64,000 nt of DNA from Paracoccaceae bacterium (GTDB lineage Bacteria > Pseudomonadota > Alphaproteobacteria > Rhodobacterales > Rhodobacteraceae), in the NCBI GenBank assembly GCA_029244725.1, contig JAQWQJ010000030.1, forward strand, positions 1-64,000. The letters are read 5' to 3'. This document shows positions 1 to 10,218 of this stretch, piece by piece. Positions within the stretch are counted from its first letter, which is position 1. Each line of letters starts with the position of its first letter. The notes under the pieces are model-generated. The model worked only from the letters and a program-made list of their open reading frames with translations, did not search any database and was not told the origin of the DNA. The position numbers were made by a program, and so were the translations under genes.

Positions 1-140
1 CCGTCAATCTCGTCATACGCTTTGAAGTCACCAAATTGCTTGGTGATCGCTGCTGTCAGTGTGGTCTTGCCGTGGTCAACGTGACCAATCGTGCCGATGT
101 TGCAGTGCGGTTTGCTGCGGTCAAACTTTTCCTTTGCCAT
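1..140 (-). CDS. tuf: Elongation factor Tu, N-terminal fragment (runs off window start)
   Basis: The minus strand encodes the first 46 residues of EF-Tu, beginning [20 protein letters not shown] and including the P-loop GHVDHGKTT. The rest lies outside the window. EF-Tu is the GTPase that delivers aminoacyl-tRNA to the ribosome. The start at 140 is supported by an AAGGAGG Shine-Dalgarno sequence about eight bases upstream. It follows fusA by 84 bp, the usual end of the str operon. Confidence 0.97.
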   Translation of the reverse strand, partial: MAKEKFDRSKPHCNIGTIGHVDHGKTTLTAAITKQFGDFKAYDEID

Positions 141-200
141 GGTGGCCTCCTTGGAATTTTCGGGTGCCGGATTGAAATCCGACCTAAGTTGGATGGGTAG

Positions 201-218
201 GCCGGGCCTAAGCCCGGC
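201..218. other. Stem-loop between fusA and tuf
   Basis: Perfect 7-bp arms GCCGGGC/GCCCGGC with a 4-base loop, a few bases after the fusA stop. There is no T-run, so it is more likely an mRNA processing or stability structure between fusA and tuf than a strong terminator. Confidence 0.45.
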
Positions 219-224
219 ATCCCG

Positions 225-2342
225 TTATGCGTATTTCGCTTGGATCTCTTCTGAGATGTTCGACGGAACTGGTTCGTAGTGATCAAACTGCATGCTGAAC
301 TGGGCACGGCCTGACGACATCGAACGCAATGTGTTGATGTAACCAAACATGTTTGCCAGTGGAACAAACGAGTCAATCGCAACGGCGTTGCCGCGTGGCT
401 CTTGACCAGTAACCTGACCACGACGTGATGTCAGATCACCGATGATGCCGCCGGTATAGTCTTCAGGCGTAATCACTTCGACTTTCATGATAGGCTCAAG
501 CAGCTTCGCGCCAGCTTTGCGCATGCCTTCACGCATACACATACGACCAGCAATTTCGAAAGCCAGAACGCTTGAGTCAACATCGTGGAATTTACCGTCG
601 ATCAAAGCAACTTTGAAGTCGATCACAGGGAAGCCAGCCAAAGGCCCGCTGTCCATGACAGACTTGATGCCTTTTTCAACACCAGGAATGTATTCCTTTG
701 GAACCGAACCACCAACAACGCGGCTTTCGAAGGAATAACCTTCGCCAGGCTCTGTCGGCGAGATGACCATCTTAACTTCACCGAACTGACCAGAACCACC
801 CGACTGTTTCTTGTGGGTGTAGGTGTGCTCGACTTCGTGACCAATGGTTTCGCGGTAGGCAACCTGAGGGGCACCGATGTTCGCTTCAACCTTGAATTCA
901 CGCTTCAGACGATCAACAAGGATGTCCAAGTGAAGTTCGCCCATGCCCTTCATGATGGTCTGACCCGATTCAATATCGGTTTCGACGCGGAAGGATGGAT
1001 CTTCTGCCGCTAGGCGCTGAAGGCCTGTCGACATTTTCTCTTGGTCAGCTTTGGTCTTCGGCTCAACGGCGATCTCGATCACAGGATCGGGGAACGTCAT
1101 TGTTTCTAGGATCACTGGGTCGTTGACGGCGCAAAGCGTGTCACCAGTTGTGGTGTCTTTCAGACCAGCCAAAGCGATAATGTCGCCCGCGAATGCTTCC
1201 GTGATCTCTTCACGGTCATTCGAGTGCATCATCATCATCCGGCCAACACGCTCTTTACGACCTTTGGTCGAGTTGATGAGTGTGTCGCCCTTGTTCAGCG
1301 TACCAGAATAAACACGTGTGAATGTCAACGTACCAACAAACGGGTCGTTCATGATTTTGAACGCAAGACCGGCGAATGCCATGTCATCGTCTGCACGACG
1401 TGCAATATCACGTGTTTCTGTTTCGTCACCTGGTTTGAAGCCCATGTAATCAACAACGTCCAGCGGGCTGGGCAGATAGTCGATAACAGCGTTCAACAGA
1501 GGCTGAACGCCTTTGTTTTTGAACGCAGAACCACCAAGAACAGGAACGAAGTCCAGTGCCAATGTGCCTTTGCGAAGCAACGCGCGAAGAGTAGGAACGT
1601 CAGGCTCATTGCCTTCCAGATACTGCTCCATAGCGTCGTCGTCTTGCTCAACGGCCGTTTCGATCATCTTTTCACGCCATTCGTTGGCCATGTCCTGAAG
1701 ATCTGGACGGATGTCTGTTTTGATCCAAGATGCGCCAAGGTCTTCACCCTGCCACAGCCATTCCTGCATGGTCACCAGATCAACCAAGCCTTCAAGCTCA
1801 GTCTCAGCACCAATTGGAACAGCAACCGGAACAGCGCGGGCGCCAGTACGGTCTTCGATCATTTCAACACAGTTGAAGAAGTCCGCGCCGATTTTGTCCA
1901 TCTTGTTGACGAAAACCATACGAGGAACTTTGTAGCGGTCAGCCTGACGCCAAACGGTCTCAGTCTGAGGCTCAACACCAGCGTTGGCGTCAAGAACGCA
2001 TACCGCACCATCGAGAACCGCAAGCGAACGCTCAACTTCAATAGTGAAGTCAACGTGGCCTGGGGTGTCGATGATATTCATCCGGTGCTTTTCAGTTTCT
2101 GCGGTCTCACCGTCTTCGGTGCGCTCCCAGAAAGTGGTTGTCGCAGCCGACGTGATCGTGATGCCGCGTTCCTGCTCCTGCTCCATCCAGTCCATAGTGG
2201 CCGCACCATCGTGCACCTCACCAATGTTGTGGGATTTGCCGGTGTAATACAGGATGCGTTCTGAACAGGTAGTTTTACCTGCATCGATGTGCGCCATGAT
2301 ACCGAAGTTACGATACCGTTCGAGAGGGAAATCACGTGCCAT
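225..2342 (-). CDS. fusA: Elongation factor G
   Basis: A 705-residue translational GTPase that drives ribosomal translocation and, with RRF, ribosome recycling. The G domain shows the P-loop AHIDAGKTT near residue 18, the switch II motif DTPGHVDF, and NKMDK for guanine specificity. Domains II-V follow to a normal C-terminus; the length is typical. The start has an AAGGAG ribosome-binding site. It begins 12 bases after rpsG ends, in the canonical rpsL-rpsG-fusA-tuf order, so it belongs to the str operon. Confidence 0.98.
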   Translation of the reverse strand: MARDFPLERYRNFGIMAHIDAGKTTCSERILYYTGKSHNIGEVHDGAATMDWMEQEQERGITITSAATTTFWERTEDGETAETEKHRMNIIDTPGHVDFTIEVERSLAVLDGAVCVLDANAGVEPQTETVWRQADRYKVPRMVFVNKMDKIGADFFNCVEMIEDRTGARAVPVAVPIGAETELEGLVDLVTMQEWLWQGEDLGASWIKTDIRPDLQDMANEWREKMIETAVEQDDDAMEQYLEGNEPDVPTLRALLRKGTLALDFVPVLGGSAFKNKGVQPLLNAVIDYLPSPLDVVDYMGFKPGDETETRDIARRADDDMAFAGLAFKIMNDPFVGTLTFTRVYSGTLNKGDTLINSTKGRKERVGRMMMMHSNDREEITEAFAGDIIALAGLKDTTTGDTLCAVNDPVILETMTFPDPVIEIAVEPKTKADQEKMSTGLQRLAAEDPSFRVETDIESGQTIMKGMGELHLDILVDRLKREFKVEANIGAPQVAYRETIGHEVEHTYTHKKQSGGSGQFGEVKMVISPTEPGEGYSFESRVVGGSVPKEYIPGVEKGIKSVMDSGPLAGFPVIDFKVALIDGKFHDVDSSVLAFEIAGRMCMREGMRKAGAKLLEPIMKVEVITPEDYTGGIIGDLTSRRGQVTGQEPRGNAVAIDSFVPLANMFGYINTLRSMSSGRAQFSMQFDHYEPVPSNISEEIQAKYA

Positions 2343-2354
2343 GTTATGCTCTCC

Positions 2355-2837
<483 letters not shown>

Positions 2838-3209
2838 TTACTTAGGACGCTTAGCGCCGTATTTCGAACGACGTTGCTTACGGTCTTTGACGCCTTGGGT
2901 ATCCAAAACACCGCGGAGGATGTGGTAACGGACACCCGGAAGGTCTTTTACACGACCGCCACGGATCAGAACCACTGAGTGTTCCTGAAGGTTGTGACTT
3001 TCACCCGGAATGTAGGAGATGACTTCGAAGCCATTGGTCAAACGGACCTTGGCAACTTTACGCATCGCCGAGTTCGGCTTTTTAGGTGTCGTTGTATAGA
3101 CGCGCGTACATACGCCACGCTTCTGCGGGTTGCCTTCCAAGTGCAGTGACTTGGAACGCTTTACTTTAGGCTGGCGCGGTTTGCGGATCAGCTGTTGAAT
3201 CGTTGGCAT
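2838..3209 (-). CDS. rpsL: 30S ribosomal protein S12
   Basis: A 123-residue S12 beginning [15 protein letters not shown]. The decoding-centre segments [12 protein letters not shown] and the loop around [12 protein letters not shown] are intact; these hold the lysines usually mutated in streptomycin resistance, and both are wild-type (PKKPNS, RVKDLPG). It is the first gene of the str operon, with a long leader and a promoter-like sequence upstream. Its upstream neighbour is unrelated: the rpoBC operon is about 10 kb away rather than adjacent. Confidence 0.98.
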   Translation of the reverse strand: MPTIQQLIRKPRQPKVKRSKSLHLEGNPQKRGVCTRVYTTTPKKPNSAMRKVAKVRLTNGFEVISYIPGESHNLQEHSVVLIRGGRVKDLPGVRYHILRGVLDTQGVKDRKQRRSKYGAKRPK

Positions 3210-3494
3210 TCCGGTTTTATCCCCGTTAGCAACTTCATGTCATGCACACTTGCGTGTGCGGCGAATTTTCATGCACTTACGTTTCCACAAGCACAAAATC
3301 CGTGAGCGTTTCCATTCCGAGGTAAACGTCACGGTGAGTTTCCAGAGGATGCGAGCTACAAAATTGCCCGGAACTTGGCCACTACAGATATGAAATCGGC
3401 TGGCGAGGAGCTACCTCTATCGCCGAGATAGGCGGCTTTTAGGGGGAGTCGGGTGGGTTGTCAACAGCGACGGCACTACATGAACGCACACTGT
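3210..3494 (-). other. Leader and promoter region of the str operon; no gene
   Basis: This 285-bp gap holds no supported gene. It contains a small dyad with arms GCACAC/GTGTGC at 3244-3259, about 35 bases upstream of rpsL, and a GC-rich dyad near 3421-3436. The promoter listed separately lies at its far end, so the transcript would carry a 5' leader of roughly 220 nt. Confidence 0.5.
3436..3464 (-). promoter_or_regulatory. Predicted sigma-70-type promoter of the str operon
   Basis: On the minus strand TTGACA (3464-3459) is followed by a 17-bp spacer and TAAAAG (3441-3436). The -35 element is perfect, the spacing is ideal and the -10 is weak. It faces rpsL. Confidence 0.5.
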
Positions 3495-4418
3495 CTATGC
3501 AGATGTTTTCGCGACAATTCGAGAAAACAGGCGACCATCGGTAACCGCAAAGCCAAGCGCAATAACCGCAAAACCAAACCACGCTTCAGGTGCAATTCTT
3601 TCGCCAAGGAATAATACACCAAGACCTATAGCGAAAGGCGGGATCAACAGGGTGACTAGCAACAAGTTTGCAGCCCCTGCCCGCGCGAGAATGGCAAAAT
3701 AGAACACGTAAGCCAAGACGGTCGACAAAGTGGAAAGCCCGATTAAAGCGGCCCAAGTTGTTGGCGACATTGAGAACGTCGGCAGGCCGTCTGTCAGTAG
3801 AACAATCGGGATCATCAAGACGGTGCTGCCTATCAGCATCCCTAACGCATTCATCAACGCAGGTTGTCCACCTAAGGCTACTTTCCCCCATGTCCCGGCA
3901 AAAGCATACGAAAGGGACGCACAAAGTATGGCCAGCTGGGCAAGATTGCTTGGATTGAAGTTACTCAAGGCGCTCGGTCCCATGATGATTGCAACCCCAA
4001 CAATTCCCAACGCAGCACCGACAATCTTTTTGGCCGTCAAAGGTTCGTCCTTTAACAACACACCAGCGACCACGGCCGCAAACATCGCCGTTGTCCCGTT
4101 TAAGATCGACGCCAATCCACTGTCGATTTGTGTCTGCCCCCAGAATATCAGCGAAAAAGGTATCGCATTATTCAGCGCACCCATGACCAGATACGCGCCC
4201 CAAATCCGCTTAGAGCGCGGAATGGGTATTCCCTTGAGTCTTACAATTACTGCCAAAACCGGCACCGCCCAAAACACCCTATGGAGCGTTATGGTCAATG
4301 GCGGGATCTCGGATAATGCAACCTCGGCAAAAAAGAACGACCCACCCCAGACGGCAGCCAAAACGAACAGCATAATTGTCGACTTCAGGTCCAAGCTTGG
4401 AGCGGGTTTCACGGTCAC
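3495..4418 (-). CDS. DMT-superfamily (EamA) transporter
   Basis: A 307-residue inner-membrane protein with about ten hydrophobic segments arranged as two EamA repeats. The first starts near residue 14 (LFVLAAVWGGSFFFAEVAL) and the second near residue 160. Such proteins export small metabolites or amino acids; the substrate cannot be read from sequence. The start is GTG, preceded by AAGGAAA; no in-frame ATG is available. It is the last gene of a minus-strand run that begins with the lysE-LLM fusion, separated by 107 bp from a second DMT gene to which it is only distantly similar. Confidence 0.85.
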   Translation of the reverse strand: MTVKPAPSLDLKSTIMLFVLAAVWGGSFFFAEVALSEIPPLTITLHRVFWAVPVLAVIVRLKGIPIPRSKRIWGAYLVMGALNNAIPFSLIFWGQTQIDSGLASILNGTTAMFAAVVAGVLLKDEPLTAKKIVGAALGIVGVAIIMGPSALSNFNPSNLAQLAILCASLSYAFAGTWGKVALGGQPALMNALGMLIGSTVLMIPIVLLTDGLPTFSMSPTTWAALIGLSTLSTVLAYVFYFAILARAGAANLLLVTLLIPPFAIGLGVLFLGERIAPEAWFGFAVIALGFAVTDGRLFSRIVAKTSA

Positions 4419-4525
4419 GTCATTTTCCTTGGGTAATATTGCAAGGTCACGCTATTGCATATGGTGCCAGTACCTCGACCCGTTTCTTGCGGAATACGGT
4501 GCTCAGGCAAGATCCATGACGGACT

Positions 4526-5398
4526 TCACGTCGTCCTCTGCCGCTCCCTCGCAAACGTATAAACTCCCATCGATATGACGATGGCGGTTCCGATGAGGGA
4601 AAGCGTATCGGGATGCTCGTCGAAGACAAAGATGCCAAGCAAAATTGCCCAAATTATCGCCGTGAACCGGAAGGGTTGGACAAATCCCATCTCGCCTGTG
4701 CGCATGACCATCACGCTTAAAGTATATGCCGCAAAGATAAAGCTGGCCGCGAACGCGAGTGTCAGCGCGGCGTTTATCGACACAGGCTGCCATTCGGTTG
4801 CAAGCGTCGCAATGCCAGCGGAAGTCGTGATTCCAGCGGCCGTAAAAAACGCCACAAACATCGACGGCACGCTGGGGCTAAGGCTGCGCGTTGGCAGGTC
4901 CCTCAGCAAGATGAACGCCAAGGTCACGACAGCAGCCATCAGATAAGGGTTAAACCCGTCGCTGCCCGGTCTAACGATCAACAACACGCCAAACAGCCCT
5001 ACCCCAATCGCGGAAAACCGACGCCAGCCGACTTTCTCACGCAGGATAACTGCGCCGGCCAGAGTGATGACCAGCGGGGCGGATTGCAGTATCGCCGTGA
5101 CGTCAGCAAGCGGCGCGTTGAACAGAGCAAATAGAAACGTGATGGTCGCGCCAATATCGCCGAGGGTCCGTGCAATGATTAGCTTCCAATCGCGACGCGA
5201 AATCTCGGGGCGGAGTTGCCCCAAAAAGAACAGCACAACAAACAGACCAATCGTCACGATCGCACCGCGAATGAAAATCGACTGAAACAGCGGCAGTTGG
5301 CCAGATATGGTTTTGAAGATAGCGTCGTTGAACGTAAAGGCCGCCATGGTTGCGATCATCATCATCGCGCCGCGGATATTTTCGTTCGCCCCAGACAT
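4526..5398 (-). CDS. DMT-superfamily (EamA/RhaT-type) transporter
   Basis: A 290-residue protein with ten predicted membrane helices and duplicated EamA architecture. The first repeat opens with IRGAMMMIATMAAFTFNDAI and the end of the repeat has the usual acidic loop (AVILREKVGWRR). It is probably an exporter of unknown substrate. The start codon abuts the stop of the upstream glycosyltransferase-like gene with no gap (TGA immediately followed by ATG), so translation is probably coupled. The gene lies in a four-gene minus-strand cluster carrying two DMT exporters and a LysE exporter. Confidence 0.85.
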   Translation of the reverse strand: MSGANENIRGAMMMIATMAAFTFNDAIFKTISGQLPLFQSIFIRGAIVTIGLFVVLFFLGQLRPEISRRDWKLIIARTLGDIGATITFLFALFNAPLADVTAILQSAPLVITLAGAVILREKVGWRRFSAIGVGLFGVLLIVRPGSDGFNPYLMAAVVTLAFILLRDLPTRSLSPSVPSMFVAFFTAAGITTSAGIATLATEWQPVSINAALTLAFAASFIFAAYTLSVMVMRTGEMGFVQPFRFTAIIWAILLGIFVFDEHPDTLSLIGTAIVISMGVYTFARERQRTT

Positions 5399-6202
5399 TC
5401 AGAGCGCCTTCAACGTGGCAAGATCGGTGCCAAAACCAGATTGCAAAGCAGTGTCAATTTCAGCCCGCGTCATGCCTTTGCCTGCGCCGGTCGAGACTGC
5501 ACCGGAATCGTTGTCCTCATGTACCGAGCGAATGAACATTGGCCGGCTGACATCGGTGTAGCAATCGTAGAACTGATGCAAAAAGCGGTGGTTACGCCGA
5601 AAGACATTACTGCGCTGTTTGATTGGTACGACCAGCGTCAGCCCGATCCCAATCGGCGAACGCTCACGCACTTCGGTGATTGCGTTGTCCCTGTCACTGC
5701 GATCCAAAAAGAACCCCCGATTGAAGCCAATCGCGAACGGTTTTTCGGTGTCGGTGATCTGCGCCATTCCATTTGCGATTTCACGAATGCGCTCAACGGT
5801 TTCAAAATGCATGGCATCGTCATCGTCCAGCCTGAACCCCGCCACATGTGTCGCGCCGTCATCCGGCATCTGCTCAAGTGCTTCACGGGTCGCGGGATAG
5901 TGGTTCATCCGAGGCAGCTGAACAATCCGCGCCTGAGGCACGTCGGCAAGACCAGCCTGCAATCGCTTCAAAGCCCAAGCAGGAAGACCTTCACCTGTTA
6001 GAACCGCAAGGTGATAATCGCCATCGGTCTGCCCGCGCAAGGACGGCAAGGTCAGGCTTTCAAACAAATGAAACCGGCGCTCAAGCCGGTCGTGGTCGAA
6101 CAAAAAGGCCTCATGCTCTGTGGCGTTGGCGAAGTCTTTCGCGAACCCGCCCTCGGACGGATAGGAGAAGCGGATCACGCCTTTGATGATTGGTTTGAAC
6201 AC
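5399..6202 (-). CDS. Putative rhamnosyl transferase-family protein (PF11316-like)
   Basis: A 267-residue protein resembling the glycosyltransferase family annotated as putative rhamnosyl transferase. Visible features are an N-terminal RFSYPSEGGF, the block FHLFESLTLPSLRGQTDGDY, and an acidic FRLDDDDAM segment near residue 125. The acidic run is consistent with the DxD metal/nucleotide-sugar site of GT-A folds. There is no signal peptide or membrane helix, so it should be cytosolic. The start is GTG, 14 bases after the upstream fusion gene stops, and the stop is fused to the next ATG. The sugar donor and acceptor are unknown. Confidence 0.7.
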   Translation of the reverse strand: MFKPIIKGVIRFSYPSEGGFAKDFANATEHEAFLFDHDRLERRFHLFESLTLPSLRGQTDGDYHLAVLTGEGLPAWALKRLQAGLADVPQARIVQLPRMNHYPATREALEQMPDDGATHVAGFRLDDDDAMHFETVERIREIANGMAQITDTEKPFAIGFNRGFFLDRSDRDNAITEVRERSPIGIGLTLVVPIKQRSNVFRRNHRFLHQFYDCYTDVSRPMFIRSVHEDNDSGAVSTGAGKGMTRAEIDTALQSGFGTDLATLKAL

Positions 6203-6216
6203 GTCTGCCTGCCCGA

Positions 6217-7884
6217 TTAGCCTAGGATATCCTTCATCGCTTCGGCAGCGATTGCAAAGGATTTCACGCGGGCTTGGTGATCATGGATCATACCGGTCAG
6301 CATAACCTCGTCCGGTTGGTATTTCTCCACTACATCAGCCAGTTGTTTATGCACGATGTCGGGGCCGCCAACCGCAGAGACCGCGAACGCCTCTTCCACC
6401 GCGTAACGGACCTGCGGGATCATATGGTCATTGATATCCTCAACCGGCAAAGGCAGCTTTCCGGGCCGGCCTGTGCGTAGGTTTGCAAAGGCCAGCATTT
6501 GGGAAGACCTTAAGAAGTGCGCCTCGTCATCTGTGTCGGCAGCACAGACCCCCGCTGCGATCATCGCATAGGGGCGTTCAAGATATGTCGACGGTTGAAA
6601 GTTGGTTCGATAGACATGCAGCGCCTCTACAATCATTTCCGGCGCAAAATGAGACGCGAACGCATAAGGCAACCCAAGATACGCGGCGACCTGTGCGCCA
6701 CCCAAACTTGACCCGAGAATCCAGACCGGCACATTTGTCCCATGCCCGGGTATCGCCCGTACCGGCGCGCGCAAAGCGGGAGCGGCAAGATAACCCAACA
6801 ACTCGGACACCTCTTGCGGGAATTGTTCGGACCCATGCAAGTTTTTACGCAGCGCCCGTGCCGTCCCCATATCCGTCCCCGGCGCGCGGCCAAGACCGAG
6901 ATCAATCCGATCTGGGAAAAGCTCGGCCAAGGTGCCAAATTGCTCGGCCACCATCAGCGGTGCGTGGTTGGGCAGCATGATGCCACCTGAGCCAACGCGC
7001 ATTGTGGATGTCGCTGCAGCGACTTGTCCGATCATCACAGCCGTCGCGGAACTCGCGATACCTGGCATATTGTGATGCTCGGCCAACCAAAAGCGATGAT
7101 ATCCCTGTCGCTCAGCGTGCTGGGCGAGATCTATCGTGTTGCGCAAAGCGGTGGCGGCCGTTTCCCCTTCGGGAATTGGCGAAAGATCGAGCATTGAGAA
7201 ATGTTGAAGCATTGCCAGACTGTACCCCCGTAGGGTGGGTTTTAAACCCACCTTGATCGCACTTAAAACAGCCTCTCCTAGAATGAAACCACCCGCGCCG
7301 CCGATAAACATCGCCGCAAAGCGGTTCAGCCGCTTCAACGCCAAAGGCTTTGTCATCATCGACCGTGCACGGACAGCAAGCAACGCATAGGGCGTCATCA
7401 CCGCAAAAAGAACGGCGATTGTTATGATCGACAGGTAGAACCACCCAATAGCCGTAACGGCCCCCATGTCCAAAACCGCTGGCGCAAGTGCAAGGTAGAA
7501 GATCACGGTTTTGGGGTTCCCGATGGTGATCAAATAGCCTGACAGGAACGCAGCCAAGTTGGATCGGTCTTTGCGTGATCGAACCTCTGCGACGGCCGCC
7601 TCGGATTTCCAGAACCCGTACGCCAGATAAAGCAGGTACACGCCACCCAGCGCCTTGGTGACAGTCAACGCCCAAGCCCAATTTTGCGCGATGGCAGCAA
7701 GGCCCACGACGGCGACCGTCAGATAGGTGACGTCGCCAAGTGAAAGGCCAAACAGAAAGAACATCGAGGCCCGCAGCGACCCGCCAAGTGACTGCCCGAC
7801 CAACGCAGCAACGCCAGGACCCGGAATTCCTGCGGCAACTGCGAGGGCCGCTGCATAGGCGATGTAGGGTGTGATGATTTTCAT
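6217..7884 (-). CDS. LysE-family exporter fused in frame to a luciferase-like flavin monooxygenase
   Basis: One open frame joins two families. Residues about 1-215 from the ATG at 7884 form a LysE/RhtB amino-acid exporter with six hydrophobic segments and the hallmark [15 protein letters not shown] near residue 22. Residues about 225-555 form a complete bacterial-luciferase-like (LLM) oxidoreductase ([45 protein letters not shown]). The 11 linker residues around VGLKPTLRG are encoded by a REP-type palindrome. LysE proteins normally stop just before this point, and LLM proteins normally start at the methionines encoded at 7212 or 7194; neither has a good ribosome-binding site. The 40-residue extension upstream of 7884 looks non-coding. 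Confidence 0.8.
   Translation of the reverse strand: MKIITPYIAYAAALAVAAGIPGPGVAALVGQSLGGSLRASMFFLFGLSLGDVTYLTVAVVGLAAIAQNWAWALTVTKALGGVYLLYLAYGFWKSEAAVAEVRSRKDRSNLAAFLSGYLITIGNPKTVIFYLALAPAVLDMGAVTAIGWFYLSIITIAVLFAVMTPYALLAVRARSMMTKPLALKRLNRFAAMFIGGAGGFILGEAVLSAIKVGLKPTLRGYSLAMLQHFSMLDLSPIPEGETAATALRNTIDLAQHAERQGYHRFWLAEHHNMPGIASSATAVMIGQVAAATSTMRVGSGGIMLPNHAPLMVAEQFGTLAELFPDRIDLGLGRAPGTDMGTARALRKNLHGSEQFPQEVSELLGYLAAPALRAPVRAIPGHGTNVPVWILGSSLGGAQVAAYLGLPYAFASHFAPEMIVEALHVYRTNFQPSTYLERPYAMIAAGVCAADTDDEAHFLRSSQMLAFANLRTGRPGKLPLPVEDINDHMIPQVRYAVEEAFAVSAVGGPDIVHKQLADVVEKYQPDEVMLTGMIHDHQARVKSFAIAAEAMKDILG
7230..7252 (+). repeat. REP-type palindrome (GTAG followed by 9-bp inverted repeat)
   Basis: GTAG at 7230-7233 is followed by GGTGGGTTT-T-AAACCCACC (7234-7252), perfect 9-bp arms around one base. 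A GTAG tetranucleotide ahead of a palindrome is the layout described for REP elements mobilised by RAYT transposases. It sits inside the LysE-LLM reading frame, without a stop on the coding strand. No RAYT gene is in the window and I noticed no second copy. Confidence 0.65.
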
Positions 7885-8307
7885 AGGACGACTCGTGGCA
7901 GACTGATTGCCAAATCGGTAACCGAGATTAACTGGCAGAGAAAGCGTGACATTGCGCAACGACAGACGCCCCACACAGGGCATTTGCCTTGGCGGGGGGC
8001 GCATTTCTGCGTCTGTTACTGCGGTATCTAAGGAAAATGGCGGGCCCGCCTAGTGCGGGGTCATACCAGTTTCAGAGGTCGCCCCCTGTACCTGTCGATC
8101 TATAGGTGGTCTGGCAGTCTGTTCGCATCCAAGCTTTCGCTAGCTAGTAAGACCATGACCCGTTTGACGTCGAGATTGGTTTTATCTGGACATCGGTTAA
8201 ATGTTAGTTGGAGTAGCGCACGGTGACGCGTGGTTTCATCTGGTCATCGCATAAACCGAGGACTAAGCAAGCACGACCTGCGCATCCATTCAAAGCAATA
8301 CATCTTC
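7885..8307. other. 423-bp intergenic region between divergent genes, with an imperfect direct repeat
   Basis: No coding or RNA gene is supported here. The region separates the leftward LysE-LLM gene from the rightward MFS gene. Two 24-base segments at 8178-8201 and 8232-8255, 54 bp apart, match at about 20 of 24 positions around ATCTGG-CATCG. They could be a regulator site ahead of the MFS gene or a small duplication. Confidence 0.4.
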
Positions 8308-9522
8308 ATGAGCGACAAAGCTAAACTACCGTCAGTCGAGTACATTGTGTTGGTCGCGATGCTGACCTCGATCGTTGCTTTGGGCACCGATGTGATACTG
8401 CCTGCACTGGATGTTATCGGCGAAGACTTGCACGCCCCAAGACCAAATGATGTCCATTACCTAGTCACGGTCTTTTTCTTTGGTTTCGCAATCGGTCAGC
8501 TTTTGTCAGGCCCACTTTCAGACTCGATTGGGCGCAAGCCCGCGATCTACATCGGATACGTGATCTTTGTCATCGGTTGCGTCATTTCAATGCTAACCGA
8601 AAGCTGGACGGTGATGCTGGCAGCGCGTTTGTTGCAGGGCATCGGCGCCGCGTCGCCTCGGATTGTCACCATGGCGCTTATTCGAGACGAGCATTCAGGC
8701 CGCCCTATGGCGCGCATTATGTCAATCGTCATGTCCGTGTTCATACTTGTCCCAATTGTCGCCCCCGCCATCGGCCAAGGGTTGATGTACATAGGTGGGT
8801 GGCCCTTTACCTTTGTCGGTCTTATTGTTTTGGCTGTTGCGGTTTCGATTTGGTTCGCATTTCGCCAACCTGAAACACTTGCCCCCGAAAACCGCCGACC
8901 ATTCAGCGCCAATAATATTTGGGTGGGCCTTGTCGAGGTCTTAAAAACGCGCGCAACGATGGGCTATACGTTGGCTGCGGGATGTATCTTCGGTGCGTTC
9001 ATGGGGTATCTAGGCTCGGCCGCCCAAATATTCAAACTGGCGTTTGACGTTGGAGATATGTTTTCGCTCTATTTCGCGGTGGCGGCGATGTCCTTGGGCA
9101 TTTCGTCCATGGCCAATGCAGCCTTTGTCATGCGCTTGGGGATGTACCGCCTGACGTTAATAGCTTTGGTTGGATTAACCCTTCTGTCTTTTGCATTTTG
9201 GGCTGTCCTGCCGATGTTCGGAGGCGTTCCACCCCTTTGGCTATTCATCACGTGGCAGTTATTGGCCTTTTTCTGTGTCGGGATTACGTTTGCCAATATC
9301 AACACGATGGCGCTTGAACCGTTGGGGCACATGGCGGGCTTAGGGGCGGCATTCATAGGCTCAATTTCGACCTTCATCGCGCTTCCGCTGGCCTCATTCA
9401 TCGGAAATGCGTTCGATGAAACTGTCTACCCACTTGTCATTGGGTTTGCCGTGCTGGGTTTTCTCACCCTCATAATTTCCGTGTGGACCGAGAAAGGCTT
9501 TAGCCGAAGTACTCAGAGCTAG
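8308..9522 (+). CDS. MFS multidrug/metabolite efflux transporter, Bcr/CflA type
   Basis: A 404-residue major-facilitator protein with twelve hydrophobic segments. The family motif between helices 2 and 3 appears as GPLSDSIGRKPAIY near residue 66, and AARLLQGIGAASPRIV near residue 103 matches the drug:H+ antiporter-1 motif C region of Bcr/CflA exporters. It probably exports drugs or small metabolites by proton antiport; the substrate is unknown. I chose the ATG at 8308 because the 26 residues encoded upstream are hydrophilic and unlike the family N-terminus, though no strong ribosome-binding site is visible at either start. It converges on the AlkD-like gene. Confidence 0.85.
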   Translation: MSDKAKLPSVEYIVLVAMLTSIVALGTDVILPALDVIGEDLHAPRPNDVHYLVTVFFFGFAIGQLLSGPLSDSIGRKPAIYIGYVIFVIGCVISMLTESWTVMLAARLLQGIGAASPRIVTMALIRDEHSGRPMARIMSIVMSVFILVPIVAPAIGQGLMYIGGWPFTFVGLIVLAVAVSIWFAFRQPETLAPENRRPFSANNIWVGLVEVLKTRATMGYTLAAGCIFGAFMGYLGSAAQIFKLAFDVGDMFSLYFAVAAMSLGISSMANAAFVMRLGMYRLTLIALVGLTLLSFAFWAVLPMFGGVPPLWLFITWQLLAFFCVGITFANINTMALEPLGHMAGLGAAFIGSISTFIALPLASFIGNAFDETVYPLVIGFAVLGFLTLIISVWTEKGFSRSTQS

Positions 9523-9576
9523 AGAAACGTGCCCAAGCTTTTAGAGGCTTTTAACTTCTCGCAAGAAAAGGCAGTT

Positions 9577-10218
9577 TCAGGCTCTCGCCTCAAGCTTGCC
9601 GACCTCAACTGAAATAAAATCTGGCAGGTAGTTTGGCGTGCACCCAGCGACCATTTTTTCGCCTGTATAGAGACCAAGCCGCTTTCCTAACGCAACGCAT
9701 TCCTTGCGATACTTGGCTTCGTAAATTCCAATCCAAGCGGCTGTGAAATTCATTGTCCACTGCACCTCTGGCAGCTCATTGCCCATGTCACTTTGCAAGA
9801 ATGAAAGCAGTTCTACCGCGTTGTCTTTTGGGATTTTACCCGTCCAGCGCAACCTCGCCTGATAGTACCAATATAGACGCCTCAAAGTGGGCAACTCATG
9901 CTCTCGCCAACTTTCGAGCAAGGCTATCGTCTTTTTAGATTTCATCAGTTGATTGGCCATCAACCATTCAGACAAGCGGTTTCTATTGGCCTCAGACATC
10001 GACCCCAAATCTGCCGCCAAAGTTTCAATTGTAGTCAAATCCAGTTGTACCTTGTCCATTATCAGCACCGCGACCAAACGCGGAACGTAGTCGCCGCTCG
10101 CCCAAAGCTCTAACGCCAAATCATGGTTCTTCTTGATTGAGGTCGCCAGTTTTTTGATCTCACCCATACGCGGGTTCTCAGGATCAAACTTGGAAATCAA
10201 GTCGTGAACATTTTCCAT
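9577..10218 (-). CDS. DNA alkylation repair (AlkD-like) HEAT-repeat protein
   Basis: A 213-residue, all-helical, hydrophilic protein resembling the DNA alkylation repair family (PF08713). It shows the repeat-like helices ATSIKKNHDLALELWASGDYVPRLVAVLIMDKVQ and a tryptophan-rich second half (WREHELPTLRRLYWYY). AlkD enzymes remove cationic alkylated bases without base flipping. I cannot confirm the catalytic Asp/Trp set, so it may instead be a non-catalytic family member. Its ATG directly follows the TAG of the upstream Fe-S protein (TAGATG), so the two are almost certainly co-translated. Confidence 0.65.
   Translation of the reverse strand: MENVHDLISKFDPENPRMGEIKKLATSIKKNHDLALELWASGDYVPRLVAVLIMDKVQLDLTTIETLAADLGSMSEANRNRLSEWLMANQLMKSKKTIALLESWREHELPTLRRLYWYYQARLRWTGKIPKDNAVELLSFLQSDMGNELPEVQWTMNFTAAWIGIYEAKYRKECVALGKRLGLYTGEKMVAGCTPNYLPDFISVEVGKLEARA

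Noticed and set aside
1224-2264. 346-codon open frame on the plus strand antisense to fusA
   Set aside because: It is fully contained in the opposite strand of fusA, its translation has no family-like motifs, and fusA itself is unambiguous. It is a shadow of codon bias.
7885-8004. 40-residue N-terminal extension of the LysE-LLM frame
   Set aside because: The extra residues are Arg/Pro-rich and unlike a LysE N-terminus, which should begin directly with the first membrane helix at the ATG at 7884.
8040-8110. GC-rich stretch examined as a possible tRNA
   Set aside because: No cloverleaf with a T-loop GTTCGA-type sequence could be formed. No tRNA was recognisable anywhere in the window.
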